64,000 nt of DNA from Megalonaias nervosa (Eukaryota; Mollusca; Bivalvia; Unionida; Unionidae), in contig JAECUM010005024.1 in NCBI GenBank assembly GCA_016617855.1, positions 1 through 64,000 of the forward strand, given 5' to 3'. Shown one piece after another: positions 33,576 through 44,046 of the stretch; the stretch's first letter is position 1; every line of letters begins with the position of its first letter. The notes under the pieces are model-generated. The model had not been told where the DNA came from. It worked only from the letters and a program-made list of their open reading frames with translations, and did no database searches. The position numbers were made by a program, and so were the translations under genes.

Positions 33576-33795
33576 AGAACACTAATGAATATACACTATT
33601 GGTTTTAAGGATAATATACAATTTCACCTTTTGTATGATTCATCATGATGGTATTTCATGCAAAAACGATGGGGGGGGGGCATTTAGAAAAAAGGCACAA
33701 AAAGTCTCCATAAGTACATGAAACAATGAAAAAGTTCATTTATTCTTGAAGCTGAATGTTAACAAAACATTTATTTTTAGGCAATATATAACCCC

Positions 33796-33798
<3 letters not shown>

Positions 33799-33842
<44 letters not shown>
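33799..33842. repeat. (TA)n microsatellite
   Basis: About 22 TA units after a C6 run. Confidence 0.95.
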
Positions 33843-33846
<4 letters not shown>

Positions 33847-34489
33847 CTACCTACCCATCCTGATTTAAAAATGGTGCAATAGGAAACATGCATATTTATT
33901 TTAGCCATGACTATATGTAAGATATATGCAAATTTCAGCTTGCAGTAACATGAGGTCACGATTTTGCAAAAGCAACAAAAAAAGTAAAAATGGCAGATGG
34001 GGAATGTGTTTGAATGCTCACCATGAATTTATTTGAAAAGGTATCCTGAAATGAGTTCATGTTTGAATTCTTCACATTCTAATTTTGCAGAAAACATTCC
34101 ATTTTCATTTATCTAAAATTCTGAAAAGACCAACCCTATTGTTAATTCAGATCAATAACAAATGGATATGCAGGTGTTCTTTTCTGTCAGGAATTATTAC
34201 TAACAAAAATGAGTGTTCTGAGGATTTAATGCAATGGGTCAAAAGAGGATGTATTTTACTTACTTTTACTGATACTGAAACACTGGAATCTTACTTTGCT
34301 TAAAAAAAAAAAAACGTGTTATCTTATGGCCATTTGCTCTGATTTCAGCAAGTTATAATAACTATCTGGTGCTGAAAATCAACCTTTTTTTTTTTTTTAC
34401 ATTCTCTTACTATGCATACGGAAACAGTAATAACTAAAATAAAAATCAGGCATGTGTGTTCCATTGTTTATCTTCGAATATTTCACTGT

Positions 34490-34595
34490 CCGATTCAGCC
34501 TGGCATTAGGGTCGAATTAACCTGCATTATACGTCGAATCAGCCCGTAAATCTGGGCCGAATGAGCCACGGCCGGAATCAGCCAGCATTCACACA
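34490..34595. repeat. Array of ~22-bp CGAATCAGCC iterons
   Basis: Five degenerate units with a CGAAT-x-AGCC core start at about 34490, 34512, 34534, 34557 and 34572. The design (short, poorly conserved iterons in tandem) resembles the termini of the virus-like element starting 1.05 kb to the right, but the core differs. Confidence 0.6.
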
Positions 34596-35640
34596 CTTGA
34601 GGTCACTGAACCCAAAATAACACAAGTGAAACAGGAACTTTCGCCTTTCCTTCCTTGAGTTGGCTTATTTTAATCACAAGTCCGTTTCCCGAAAAATGAA
34701 AACTGATTTTGCCACCTCATTTTTGCAAGTCGACCTACTTTTCTGCACAATTTTAAAAAAGTTTCTATTGATGCTGTAGTGTTATGTAAAAATTACGTGT
34801 ACTTCAAGTTAAACCACAGCTCCAGCGAGTGTGAATTAAACAGCAGTTAAAAAAATTGACCCACGCAAAATTTTGACGCTACTACTCCGTATATGCAACA
34901 TTTTGATACGAAAAATGATCGAACTGAAAATAGGATTTTTATGACCTTAATCATGGTATGATATTACACTGAAAGTCTTACTTTTTCCAGCATTAATTCT
35001 TGTTGTGGACGGTATCCTGTTTCCCTTTCAATGCAAGCACATCTTCATCCATATGCATGGTACAGAATCCAAATAGCAAAAGGAAGTTGCAACAAGACCT
35101 AGGGCTCACGGTATTAATTATACAGCCTGGTTCCCGGCCCTTATGTAGCTACCGCCCATAAGTGGGCTCGTCACGAGCAAACCCGCTTTTTCATAATGGT
35201 TGCATAATTGATTACGTAACTTACTCACGATGCTGAAGTTTGAAGGAACAAGCATGAGAACCAGTTCAAGATGGTTGTCGTTGGCACTAGGAAAGACCAT
35301 TTGAGCGCATGTTTGTCCATACAGTCTTAATAAAATTAAAAAATCTGGATATCCCATTTTTCAAATTATGAATTATAAAAACAACGCATTAATTTCATAC
35401 ATGGAATGCTCATGTTGAATCAACGGTGTATAGTGGGCAACATCTTGCGTAACAATGTCGTTTCATGTGTGAACGCTTTTGGATTTGTTTGTTGCGTAGG
35501 CAGAGTTAACTTCTTAACCTTTGGACACTTTTACATGTATTAAATGTTTTTTTGCAACTAGTGACTATGTCGATAGCAACTATTGCAATATCTTCAAACT
35601 TCTACTATGTTCTGGTTATTAAACGAGTTCAAGACATAGC

Positions 35641-35745
35641 TAAAAGGTACCATCTTACGGAAGCAGGTCAAAACGTACCCAAGCCAATACATACTGAAGT
35701 CATAACGTATCCAAATTAAAACAAGGACAACACGTCAAGGTTCGG
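35641..35745. repeat. Left terminal inverted repeat with iterons
   Basis: Starts TAAAAGGTACC, then about five units of the type GTCAAAACGTACCCAAG, some eroded (GTCATAACGTATCCAAA). It pairs with 43890-44046 in inverted orientation. Confidence 0.75.
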
Positions 35746-37378
35746 ACATTTCACTCTTTTAGTTTCATATAGTGAAAGTTAATATATCAATAGATAGTAC
35801 TTCTCAGTAAGTTATGAATAGACGCGTCTGGTTTTAGATTGCTTTTGTTTGATCACAATAGAAAAGATACCGTGAATGATGTGACAATATCTTGGCTTTT
35901 GAAGACAACATCTTGGCTTTTGAAGTTTCCTTCAATATTGAGAGCATATTAAATAACATAATTTGTTATAAATCAACACTGTACTCAAAGAGGTGTAATT
36001 TACAAATCAAATTCGTCTGTAAGGGGTGAAAAATAAAGCCAAATCAGATAGATTCATGTGGAAATCAGATATCTTCGAAAATATTACTCGTGAATTAGAT
36101 CTGGTTTACGAAAAAGGCAAAATAAAATCAATACGTTTACGTGATTAAACAACAAAAAAGTGTTTTTACTGCAAAAGAAGTATAACAATTCGGATTTGCA
36201 CGAAAATGGAAGCAATTTACTTACCAGTAAACACTCGAGGATAAACAATATTGACGGACACTTCGCTTTACGGTGAGTAATATTTAATGGAATATTTTCA
36301 AATTATTAAAATCGAAGTAAATGTAAATACAAGTATATCGAAATGAATACAGATAAAACAGTGCATACCGCATGTGTATTTATGGGTGTGAATGGTGACA
36401 TGACAACGTAACAATATTATCATTTACATGTTTATTTTTGTACGTACTAAAACTTATAGAATTTACAGTAATACTCAGATTTATCAAAGTTTTATTTATG
36501 TAGCTCATGTGACACTACCCCTACACTAACATGATGAATTCAATTTTAACTATACAAACAACGTCAAATTATAGACGAGTATGTACAGCGGTCAGATTTT
36601 TTTTCTTAAGAAAAAGTTTCTGCTGTTATGTGTAATAATAACGAAAATATCCATCTGTATGCTACCTTTGGAGAGAAATTTGCGAGCGAGTTTTGTTATA
36701 ATACTCAGCTTTCCCCGCAAATCAGTAGTCGCCAAGTGGGTGTTTTGCCTTTCTTACCCGTTAGGGCCCGTTGATACACGTTACAGCCTCTATACTAGAT
36801 GCCTTGGCAAGCGAGCTGCATACCATGCGCAACCCATGGATGATCAGCATTAATAATCCAGCCCTGTGACCTGTCATGGGGGATAGAGTCTATGACGTAT
36901 ATCAGCGCCCCAAAGGGGACAAAGGACAAAACCCAGCAATTTACCACTACAATGGTGTAGGTGCTTGTTATGGATGTGCACGCATACGGTATCGATCGAT
37001 AATACTGCAGACCCACGATGAATTACAAGGCAACATCAGTTTTTATTGTAAATATTCTGCATAGAAGCCACGTATTGATTTTGTCCACAATAACTTGAAA
37101 TGTGTACTGGCAAAGAAACATTTAGCTGAGAATATTTTATATTAAAGAATTGCTGCGGTGGTTAATATACAAATATCAAAAAATCAGATTGATTCTCAAA
37201 ATATTTTGAAAACATTTTTATGGAGGTATCTAACAATGGTGTTAATTTACCAAACGATTGGAATATCAGAAGTGTAACGGATTAACTGCGATCGCTTTAT
37301 CGATTGAACGCATCATACAAATTTATCAAAGAGTACCAAATGATGTTATATACGTTCTCAGAGACATAGACGGAAGAC
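35746..37378 (+). other. Left part of the virus-like element, no gene assigned
   Basis: Short open stretches at 36581-36853 and 36876-37064 overlap in different frames and match nothing I recognise. If a protease or replication gene was here, it is no longer readable by eye. Confidence 0.4.
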
Positions 37379-37606
37379 ATGAATAAATTTATTAACGTGG
37401 GAGTGACCTTAGAAATGGAACGCAGTAAACTAGGGCAGGCCTATCCAGAGAGTAAAAATATAAAGAATTTGCAGAATATTGTGCAGGAAATAGTAGAGTC
37501 GCAAAAGAAAAGAAATAATTCGCGTACTCGGTCTGAGGTTTTTGATGATTTTAGTGAGACTTGTTCCAGCTGTAATGATGTCGACATCAAAGAGAAAATC
37601 AATTAA
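37379..37606 (+). CDS. Small hydrophilic ORF in the virus-like element
   Basis: An ATG-started frame of 75 codons ends at TAA. It is acidic/basic mixed, has a charged central helix (NLQNIVQEIVESQKKRN) and a CSSC pair. No known family. It precedes the ATPase relic on the same strand and has coding-like composition, so it may be an intact small gene or the start of a longer broken one. Confidence 0.35.
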   Translation: MNKFINVGVTLEMERSKLGQAYPESKNIKNLQNIVQEIVESQKKRNNSRTRSEVFDDFSETCSSCNDVDIKEKIN

Positions 37607-37969
37607 ACAAATGTTTTGGACATTAATATAGGAATGGCGTCCGAACGCACCGATCAACAGTATTTGTTTTACAAAGTAATATAGCACGATGCAGAAGCGA
37701 ATCACCTCAATTATTTGAGGAAATTAATAAACGTTTAAACTGAATTTAAACCACCCAAAAGTGTTGATGAAATTTACAAGGCATGTGAGATTATTCGGTA
37801 CTTACGACAGTCTGACAAGATTCATGTTGACACTGTGCTCAGTGATAGGTCATTTGAGGTTTGAGGTTATTTACACAGACTTCTTTCTGAATGGTAATGG
37901 TATTTTATCTAGAGCCGCAGTAGTATTTCGCTATGAAAACCTGCAACATGCGTACTTAATTATTTGATC

Positions 37970-38560
37970 TGGGTTGATTTTCAACTTAGAGTTATTTGTG
38001 CTAACGGAAGATTCAACTGGGTTTTGCATAAAATACCACTGGAGTTTTATGACAAGATAAAATAAGAAAGACTGTACACACCCTACTAGATAAACGCTTA
38101 CAACAGATCGTTAAGAAACTGTAACAATGCCAAAGTCGATTTCTTTTCTACTATCGACGAAGCGCCTACCATTGACTATTTGGATGCAAACAAACGCGAT
38201 CTTGTAGTGTACGACGACGCAATACTTGAGAAGCAAGTCAATCCCGCACAAATATTTTCACGAGGCCGACACAAAAACACTGACATCATTAATTTGAATT
38301 AACGATGGGCACATGTGCCTAAAGTGATCGTGACAACTGTAGCATGCTGATGATATTTCGTGGCACTGATCCGCATGGCCTTGGAAACATCCATTGGACT
38401 TGTGTTGCCGCTGTGCTCACGTGGGATGAATTTCGAGACATTTTTTGCGGATCACCTCGGATCTGTTTAGTTTTCGCATCATTAATTTGACTGGAACTTG
38501 CAGGGAAAAATATCTTGCGGGTCTGGACACAAACATGTCTTACACGCCAATTTAACAATA
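37970..38560 (+). pseudogene. DNA-packaging ATPase relic (FtsK/HerA, A32-like)
   Basis: The best-preserved block, at 38150-38320, has RDLVVYDDAIL (Walker B with two aspartates) at about 38193-38225 and RGRHKN at about 38261-38278, followed by an NLN sensor-like segment. This is the pattern of A32-like packaging ATPases of Polintons and related viruses. The expected Walker A region near 38000 is eroded. A stop codon lies directly after the sensor segment and another within the C-terminal part; a WDEF motif near 38410 lies in that part. It is non-functional. Confidence 0.6.
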
Positions 38561-38579
38561 AAAAATAATCATATAAAAT

Positions 38580-39200
38580 GTATGCCAGTGATGTTATAGA
38601 AGGGTATCGAATACGACGCCGTAAAGCCGCTCATGAACATCAGGAATGATATAGAAGGCCGCAAAGAAGTCTAAGATATGTTACAGTCGCGACAGACTGC
38701 ACGAGAAAACCTTACAGTTAGCTTTGAATAAACATTTGCGCTGCTGATTAAATCCACAAAGGAAATAGCTGAACGAGCCGAGGATATTAAAAAGTCCACA
38801 AAAGCAGCAGTACGACAGGTGTCAGCACTTACTGTAACCGAAGAAGAACCATGTCAAGTTCATTAGATAGCCATACATACCAAAGATATCAAAAAGCTAC
38901 AGTAGCAGCTGCAAAGGCTATTACGCGTTTGCTACAGGCGATGGAGTAAATCAAAGAAGACATTGGTGACATTAGAGAATCCCTAGGCGCACTAGCAAAA
39001 GACACCCGTGCACTTGATGAGAGAGGCACTTGCCAGAATACCAAACGTGCCACCTGTCTACAAGTCAGAGTTGTCAACACCGGATCAACTCATTAACGAA
39101 ACACCTCGTCAGGCGATGTTAGAAAATTATATGCGTGTCGCTCCTAACAGACCTGGTAACTGGATAGAGTACGTGATAAAAATTTTTATCAAAGACACAT
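38580..39200 (+). pseudogene. Coiled-coil protein relic
   Basis: Plus-strand fragments in shifting frames are rich in A, E, K and R with heptad-like spacing (STKEIAERAEDIKKSTKAA near 38755), then a second segment near 38945 and a 64-codon stretch at 39008-39202 containing TPDQLINETPRQAMLENY. There are at least three stops. It lies between ATPase and minor capsid relics. Function unknown; an internal virion protein is possible. Confidence 0.35.
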
Positions 39201-39429
39201 GATCAATACATGAATACTGAAGAAGCTAAGGCGTAATGGGAGAAATTGTTACAATTGTGACCAGTGATGCACCTGCGCCTCCATCCACACCTGCACTGAA
39301 AGAGAAATCCGAAATGGGTTAAAGAGCAAGTAAAACCTGGCCCAGGCAAGAAAAAGAAATGCAAGAGTGGATGGAGATTGATGGAGAGACGACTAAGAAA
39401 AGGAGATGACCTTGCTGGATTGTGTTAGC

Positions 39430-39882
39430 CTAACAACATTTCTGATTGATTGGAAACACTTCTGGGATCAGTTTGTGCGATCAACACTGCACCCAAAGTC
39501 ATTATTAAAGCCACATCGTTTTTTCAGCGTTTGCTCACTAGTGACATCATGGACAGAGACACATATCGTGTGCTGATACATGAACGTGTTGAAGATATTC
39601 ATGATGTATATGACGAATGAATTTCGTACACTGATGATGAGTTCTGAAACTGTTGAGACGGTCCGGGTACTACGCAATATATACGCTGCGATGCAACAGT
39701 TTGTTGTAAACACAACCCAACGCGTCGCTTCGATGATCTCATTAACGAAATCAGAATTTGGTGTGACTTTTCCTGCACCTGTTATTGCTGGGGCAACACG
39801 TACACTTGAGATTGCACTTGCATCGCTTCGAGTTTATTACCGTTTTATGGTCTGCCCGCGAATAAAACATTTGTGTTATTAG
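39430..39882 (+). other. Unassigned coding-like stretch
   Basis: The 100-codon open frame at 39580-39882 and pieces before it look coding (helical, CpG-rich codons) but match nothing I know. Confidence 0.3.
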
Positions 39883-40462
39883 CAGACTTTGGTGCCTCCT
39901 GGAATATTATTGAACTTACTGCCGGCGCATACGACATGGAATCGATCAATGAAGATATTCGAAAAAGAATCACATTGGTGACCGGCAAATACTCTAAATT
40001 TCTATACGTGCCAATGAGCTTACACCAAACCCTGTCATTGCAATAGAATCTCAGACTTATTTGGTTGACACTGCACGGTTGTCAATGAGATCAGTTTTAG
40101 GTTGGCCTGACATTTCAGATGATAAATGATATTTACGTATGGGATATCACATTGCGTCTGACATTGTGAAAATTGCCTCAGCGACGCAGGTCAGTTTAAC
40201 TTGTGACGCTGTTAATGGTATTTATGAACAGAGATCTGAAAGAACAGGTGTAATTGTTCAGGGTTATATACTGTTAGGCTTTTCACCAACAATGGAATCA
40301 GATGAATTGATTTCGTTTATGCACGCAGCACTTGTAAATCATCCATGCCATAATAATCGGTTGACACATTTTCGTTTTTCCTTGTATACCACGTTGTTGA
40401 TCTGCTTGGTAAAATTTTGACTGAACAACTGTACATTAGAGATCGACCTGACATTTTAAGAT
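39883..40462 (+). pseudogene. Minor capsid (penton-like) protein relic
   Basis: A piece near 39880-40040 contains IIELTAGAYDMESINEDI, the type of TAG/EG-x-Y-E-x-x-x-IN segment seen in Polinton-type minor capsid proteins. A second piece in another frame at 40139-40420 contains VSLTCDAVNGIYEQRSER, resembling the C-N-x-x-NG-x-Y segment of the same proteins. A stop and a frameshift separate them. This identification is weaker than that of the ATPase. Confidence 0.4.
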
Positions 40463-40466
40463 AATA

Positions 40467-40781
40467 ATGATGGTCGTGCGTAAACGTGTGAAACCCGTGC
40501 GGGTTGTTAACACGAGAAAACCTGTTTACGCGGTATATTTTGGAACTGGCCTTGGCGACATTTTTCGTGGCTCTTCACAGGACTCGGTCCTCGGGCCTTT
40601 GACGTCTCCCACTGCATCAATCACTAAACAAGTCACAATGCGAGTCCTTGATAGCATCAAAAGTGCTGCTGTGATCGCAGGCGGCTTAACTGTTTCGAGA
40701 TCGACTACGACTATTAGTGACTCGATCACCACCAAAAGCGGTAACGTTACAATGAACAGAGACAATGTCACATGGGGTTAG
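40467..40781 (+). CDS. Small basic virion-type protein ORF
   Basis: A 104-codon ATG-started frame with a basic start (MMVVRKRVKPVRVVNTRKP), then YFGTGLGDIFRG, and a serine/threonine-rich tail. The basic head and glycine-rich amphipathic segment resemble small core or membrane-active virion proteins encoded next to capsid genes in Polinton-like elements. It is intact as a frame but its neighbours are broken. Confidence 0.4.
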   Translation: MMVVRKRVKPVRVVNTRKPVYAVYFGTGLGDIFRGSSQDSVLGPLTSPTASITKQVTMRVLDSIKSAAVIAGGLTVSRSTTTISDSITTKSGNVTMNRDNVTWG

Positions 40782-41450
40782 TAAAGTCATTAAGGTGGCG
40801 CTGTACAGTTTCGTATTTTGCATAGGGTTAGAATTTTAAAGAAAAAGACTTACTCCAGGTTTCTTCACTAGTTATACTGGCTATTTATAAAAGACCATGT
40901 ATATCTTAGGTGTTGTTCAAAGAACCTTTAATTCCCTTTATTTTGGTGTATGACTGATGGGTTTAATATGGGTTATAGATTATACAGCTTGGCCTTACTC
41001 CAGATGTGCACCTTTCAAAAAGTGCTAGCTCCACTTGCTCATTTTCACTTCCTGAACTTCAGAGGTAAATTGTAAAAAAAGAGCAGATAACTTTTTTTAC
41101 ATTTTATATATTTGGTAATTCATTCATTGCACTTTCAGAAGCTGGTATTGTCTAGTCTGGAAAATTTCATTTTCCCTATTTTAAAAGCTACTAAGGATAG
41201 TGTACTTTAGACAAATTCAGGCTGATTTTTGGAGCACAAGGGAGCAATCATTTTAATTAGCAGTGTGCTAAGATCATTTACAATTTCCAAAAGTACAATA
41301 TCCAAAGAAATGTCATCCACATTACATTAAAGTAGCATAGAGGTATGCCAACATTCTCTCCACTGTGCATTTTTTAAATGCAAACAACTTCACCATACAT
41401 ACATCACTCTCTCAAAAGTACATAATAACTGGTGAGAACCCCCTAATGAG
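40782..41450. other. AT-rich non-coding gap inside the virus-like element
   Basis: About 670 bases without coding signal, AT-rich like the host DNA, while both sides are CpG-containing and coding-like. It could be a later insertion. No terminal repeats were seen. Confidence 0.45.
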
Positions 41451-41454
41451 GTCA

Positions 41455-42345
41455 CTCAACAACGATTGTCAGCTTCAGTAATTGCAAATCTAGCAATGGG
41501 GATTATGGTTGAGGACGCAAGTGGTATTAGACAAAATCAATGTATAAATGAAAACTTAAGTTTCATCATTGCTCACTTCAAAGACACATCTTATTCAGCA
41601 TTTGACATGGGCGCGCCTCTACTGGTGGATAGAAATAAAAGAGATCTTCAGTATTATTCATACACGGATCCCAATCAGTTACTAATAGAATTGCAAGTGC
41701 AGTACAATCTAGGTTTTTTTCTACCATGTGCGGCATTCTTAGAAGCTGAGGGAAAACTGGTACAGAATGATGCTGGGTACCGATTATCCTGCCAATACCG
41801 ATTTATTAACAATGAAATCATGGTGTTGTTCAACAGTGCGCGTTATTCCATCGATGGAAAGGAAATCGAACCAATTTATTTACAACGTAGATGTTGCCAC
41901 GACGATTATTGGACTTGCGAGGTACAGCAATGTTTATGCGAGATCAGCTGGCCTAGCTAAGATATTTATCAAGGACACATCTGATAATTCGGATTCTCAA
42001 CCGTATTTAATGAGGCGACCTAAACTACAAACTAACTTTCTTAATAAAGTATGCATTAACAACACTTTTAATGGTGGATTTGCTCAGCGCAAAGGACAAC
42101 TTTGTAGAACCTCATTAGATTTTATATGCAATTCCTGACAGATGTATTTGGTTTTTGCAGAGATTTGCGCAAGGTTAGTTTTTGGAGCTAAACACACAAG
42201 CACATTAAAGCGTTAGAACAAACTCCACACTGAAACTTTCTCCGCAAAATTGATCGGAAATGTTCACGTATGGTTGGACCAAACACAGCTCGCTCTGCTC
42301 AGTGAGGCCAAACACAATAACACCTCAGTGACATTAAAAGTATCC
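41455..42345 (+). pseudogene. Major capsid protein relic (double jelly-roll type), partial
   Basis: The frame at 41466-41960 contains DMGAPLLVDRNKRD, then YYSYTDPNQLL, then PCAAFLEAEGKLV and INNEIMVLFNSARYSIDGKE. A frameshift near 41860 moves the reading to the frame of 41767-42138, with GLARYSNVYARSAGLAK and then IKDTSDNSD. An FGFCRD segment follows near 42150. These ordered motifs match proteins I associate with capsid genes of invertebrate Polinton-like elements. The C-terminal half is missing or unreadable. The protein is dead by frameshift and stops. Confidence 0.5.
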
Positions 42346-42364
42346 AAGTAAGAGGTGACACAAA

Positions 42365-42520
42365 TACATAAAAAAAAACCCGGTGGAATATTTCCATTCC
42401 TTGCAGCGATTCTAGCGTTGTTGGCAGCAGCGGCTCCAGCGATTGCAAAAGCTGCAGCGTTAGAGGCTGTTGGATATATATTTGGGATGGCCCTGAAAAA
42501 GGTAGATGATGGACGCAAAC
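42365..42520 (+). pseudogene. Short hydrophobic virion-type peptide
   Basis: A plus-strand stretch reads GIFPFLAAILALLAAAAPAI followed by AKAAALEA and a basic end. A glycine-led, alanine/leucine-rich helix after a run of lysines is usual for membrane-active or maturation peptides of the adenovirus/Polinton kind. The upstream A9 run may be a frameshift site. The start is not defined. Confidence 0.4.
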
Positions 42521-43019
42521 ATTAAAAAAGAAAGAGGCCTTCGGTTACCAGGAACGAGCCGTCGAATATCCTCGGGCAGAGGTTTTGGATTACCCGGTCG
42601 CAGAAGATCACGCCGTTGATCCGTCTATTGACTAGTCTTGATTAACTCGCGATGGCAAAATCAATCAAACATTGTCATGGTGTCAATATGCGGAATGAAT
42701 TTGCATCGATGGTACCACGCACACGTGAAACCAGCATTGGCAACCTAGGTTTAACAACAGGACCTGGCACTCACTAATAACACCTCAACATCGTTTGTAG
42801 TTTGACTCGTAATGACCTGCACCGCCATTTGAAGTTATTCATTTTTTAACCAGGTACGATGGACGTGGACGACAACCACTATTTTATTCGATTATGCCAG
42901 TACAAACTCTGTTGGATGGAACGTTGCGTGCACTTGCGGGAAGCAAAGCCTTCTCATTACCAACACCGCAAGCGCTTATTGGTTTCACATTAAAGCATGT
43001 TTAATATTATGCAAAGTGT

Positions 43020-43399
43020 CTATTAACATTGGTAGACGTTAATCTGCCCGACGACACCGTGCTGTTGTAGACCTCAGCCGATTTGCCACCAAGGAGGATT
43101 TGTCTGAGTTTACTAGTCGTGTTGTTGTTGATGTTGTTCCGGGTGAGCTTTTGAATTTTGAAGATCAAACTGTTAAGCTGCAAACGTCTAATCTGGACAT
43201 CCAAGATATTATTGTCATATTAAAAGACTCGGTAGCCACGAACCTGGTTGAGATAGATGAAAGCCGTGGAATCGGAGACACTGGTGTGTCGGATGCATTT
43301 ATCGAAGAGTATGTGGATGATACTAATGCTAAAACAAAACAATACGTAGATGAACAAATCGCTAACGTGCACACACTACCACGTGTAATAACTTGATGG
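43020..43399 (+). pseudogene. Fibre-like segment
   Basis: An open frame at 43100-43396 (up to 98 codons) has repeated short V/I-x-V/L strands and ends with YVDDTNAKTKQYVDEQIAN, a trimeric-coiled-coil pattern common in tail-fibre and adenovirus-type fibre shafts. It is the last gene-like stretch before the right terminus. Low sequence specificity, so only a suggestion. Confidence 0.35.
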
Positions 43400-43753
43400 A
43401 ACTGAATAGCAGGAATATTAATCAAAGAAGAAGAGGAAGACATTGCCATATTAACCTTAATAAATGGCCGACTTATTTCAGTACATTTGATTGAAATAGG
43501 CTTTGATGGTCCTAAACGTCACATCTTAAAGGTGCGCGAGTCTGGATCATTCTTGTTTATCATAATGAGAACTACGTGGGGTGGGGTAGAATTGTACTGT
43601 TGATAAATAATTAGCCGCATCTTGATCCTGGTTTTGTGCCACCATTATCACATATCGACAAACCTGGTACTGTCACTGACGATAAAGCTGCATACATCAC
43701 CCGGTCAAAGACGAATTAGCCCCAATTATCATGGTTTACTCTATGCCTGTGAA

Positions 43754-43831
43754 AATGTATGTATGTATGTATGTATGCATGCATGCATGTATGTATGTAT
43801 GTATGTATGTATGTATGTATGTATGTATGTA
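43754..43831. repeat. (ATGT)n/(ATGC)n microsatellite
   Basis: About 19 tetranucleotide units, with three ATGC units in the middle, between the last relic gene and the right TIR of the virus-like element. Confidence 0.95.
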
Positions 43832-43889
43832 TTGGTGAACAGCAAACGTATTATAAATTATTTTGTAACAAATCGCAAAAATCGGTTAA

Positions 43890-44046
43890 ATTTGGGTACG
43901 GTAACGTTTTGAGTTTATGAGTACGTTTTGACTTGGGTACGTTTCGATATTCGTAGGAACGTTTTGGCTTGCGTACGTTTTGACTTGAGTACGGTTTGAC
44001 ACGGGTACATTTTTGGTCTAGGTCCGTTTTGACTTGGGACCTTTTA
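43890..44046. repeat. Right terminal inverted repeat with iterons
   Basis: About eight degenerate 16-19 bp units of the type GGGTACGTTTTGACTT run to the end GGGACCTTTTA. Inverted relative to 35641-35745. The right repeat has more units than the left. Confidence 0.75.

Larger units (their letters stand above)
35641..44046 (+). mobile_element. Decayed virus-like element with capsid genes and iteron TIRs
   Basis: The two ends are inverted: left TAAAAGGTACC... and right ...GGGACCTTTTA, both leading into iterons with the core GTCAAAACGTACCCAAG. Inside, on the plus strand only, are relics of a packaging ATPase, a coiled-coil protein, a minor capsid protein, a small basic protein, a major capsid protein, a short hydrophobic peptide and a fibre-like segment. 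This set belongs to the Polinton/adintovirus/adenovirus-like lineage with double jelly-roll capsids. No polymerase B, integrase or protease is recognised, and 8.4 kb is short for a Polinton. Every gene has stops or frameshifts. Family assignment is by motif memory and gene set. A target-site duplication is not clear. Confidence 0.65.

Noticed and set aside
36795..37016. Frame in the left part of the virus-like element considered as a protease
   Set aside because: Opposite strand to all other genes and no convincing catalytic histidine/cysteine context.
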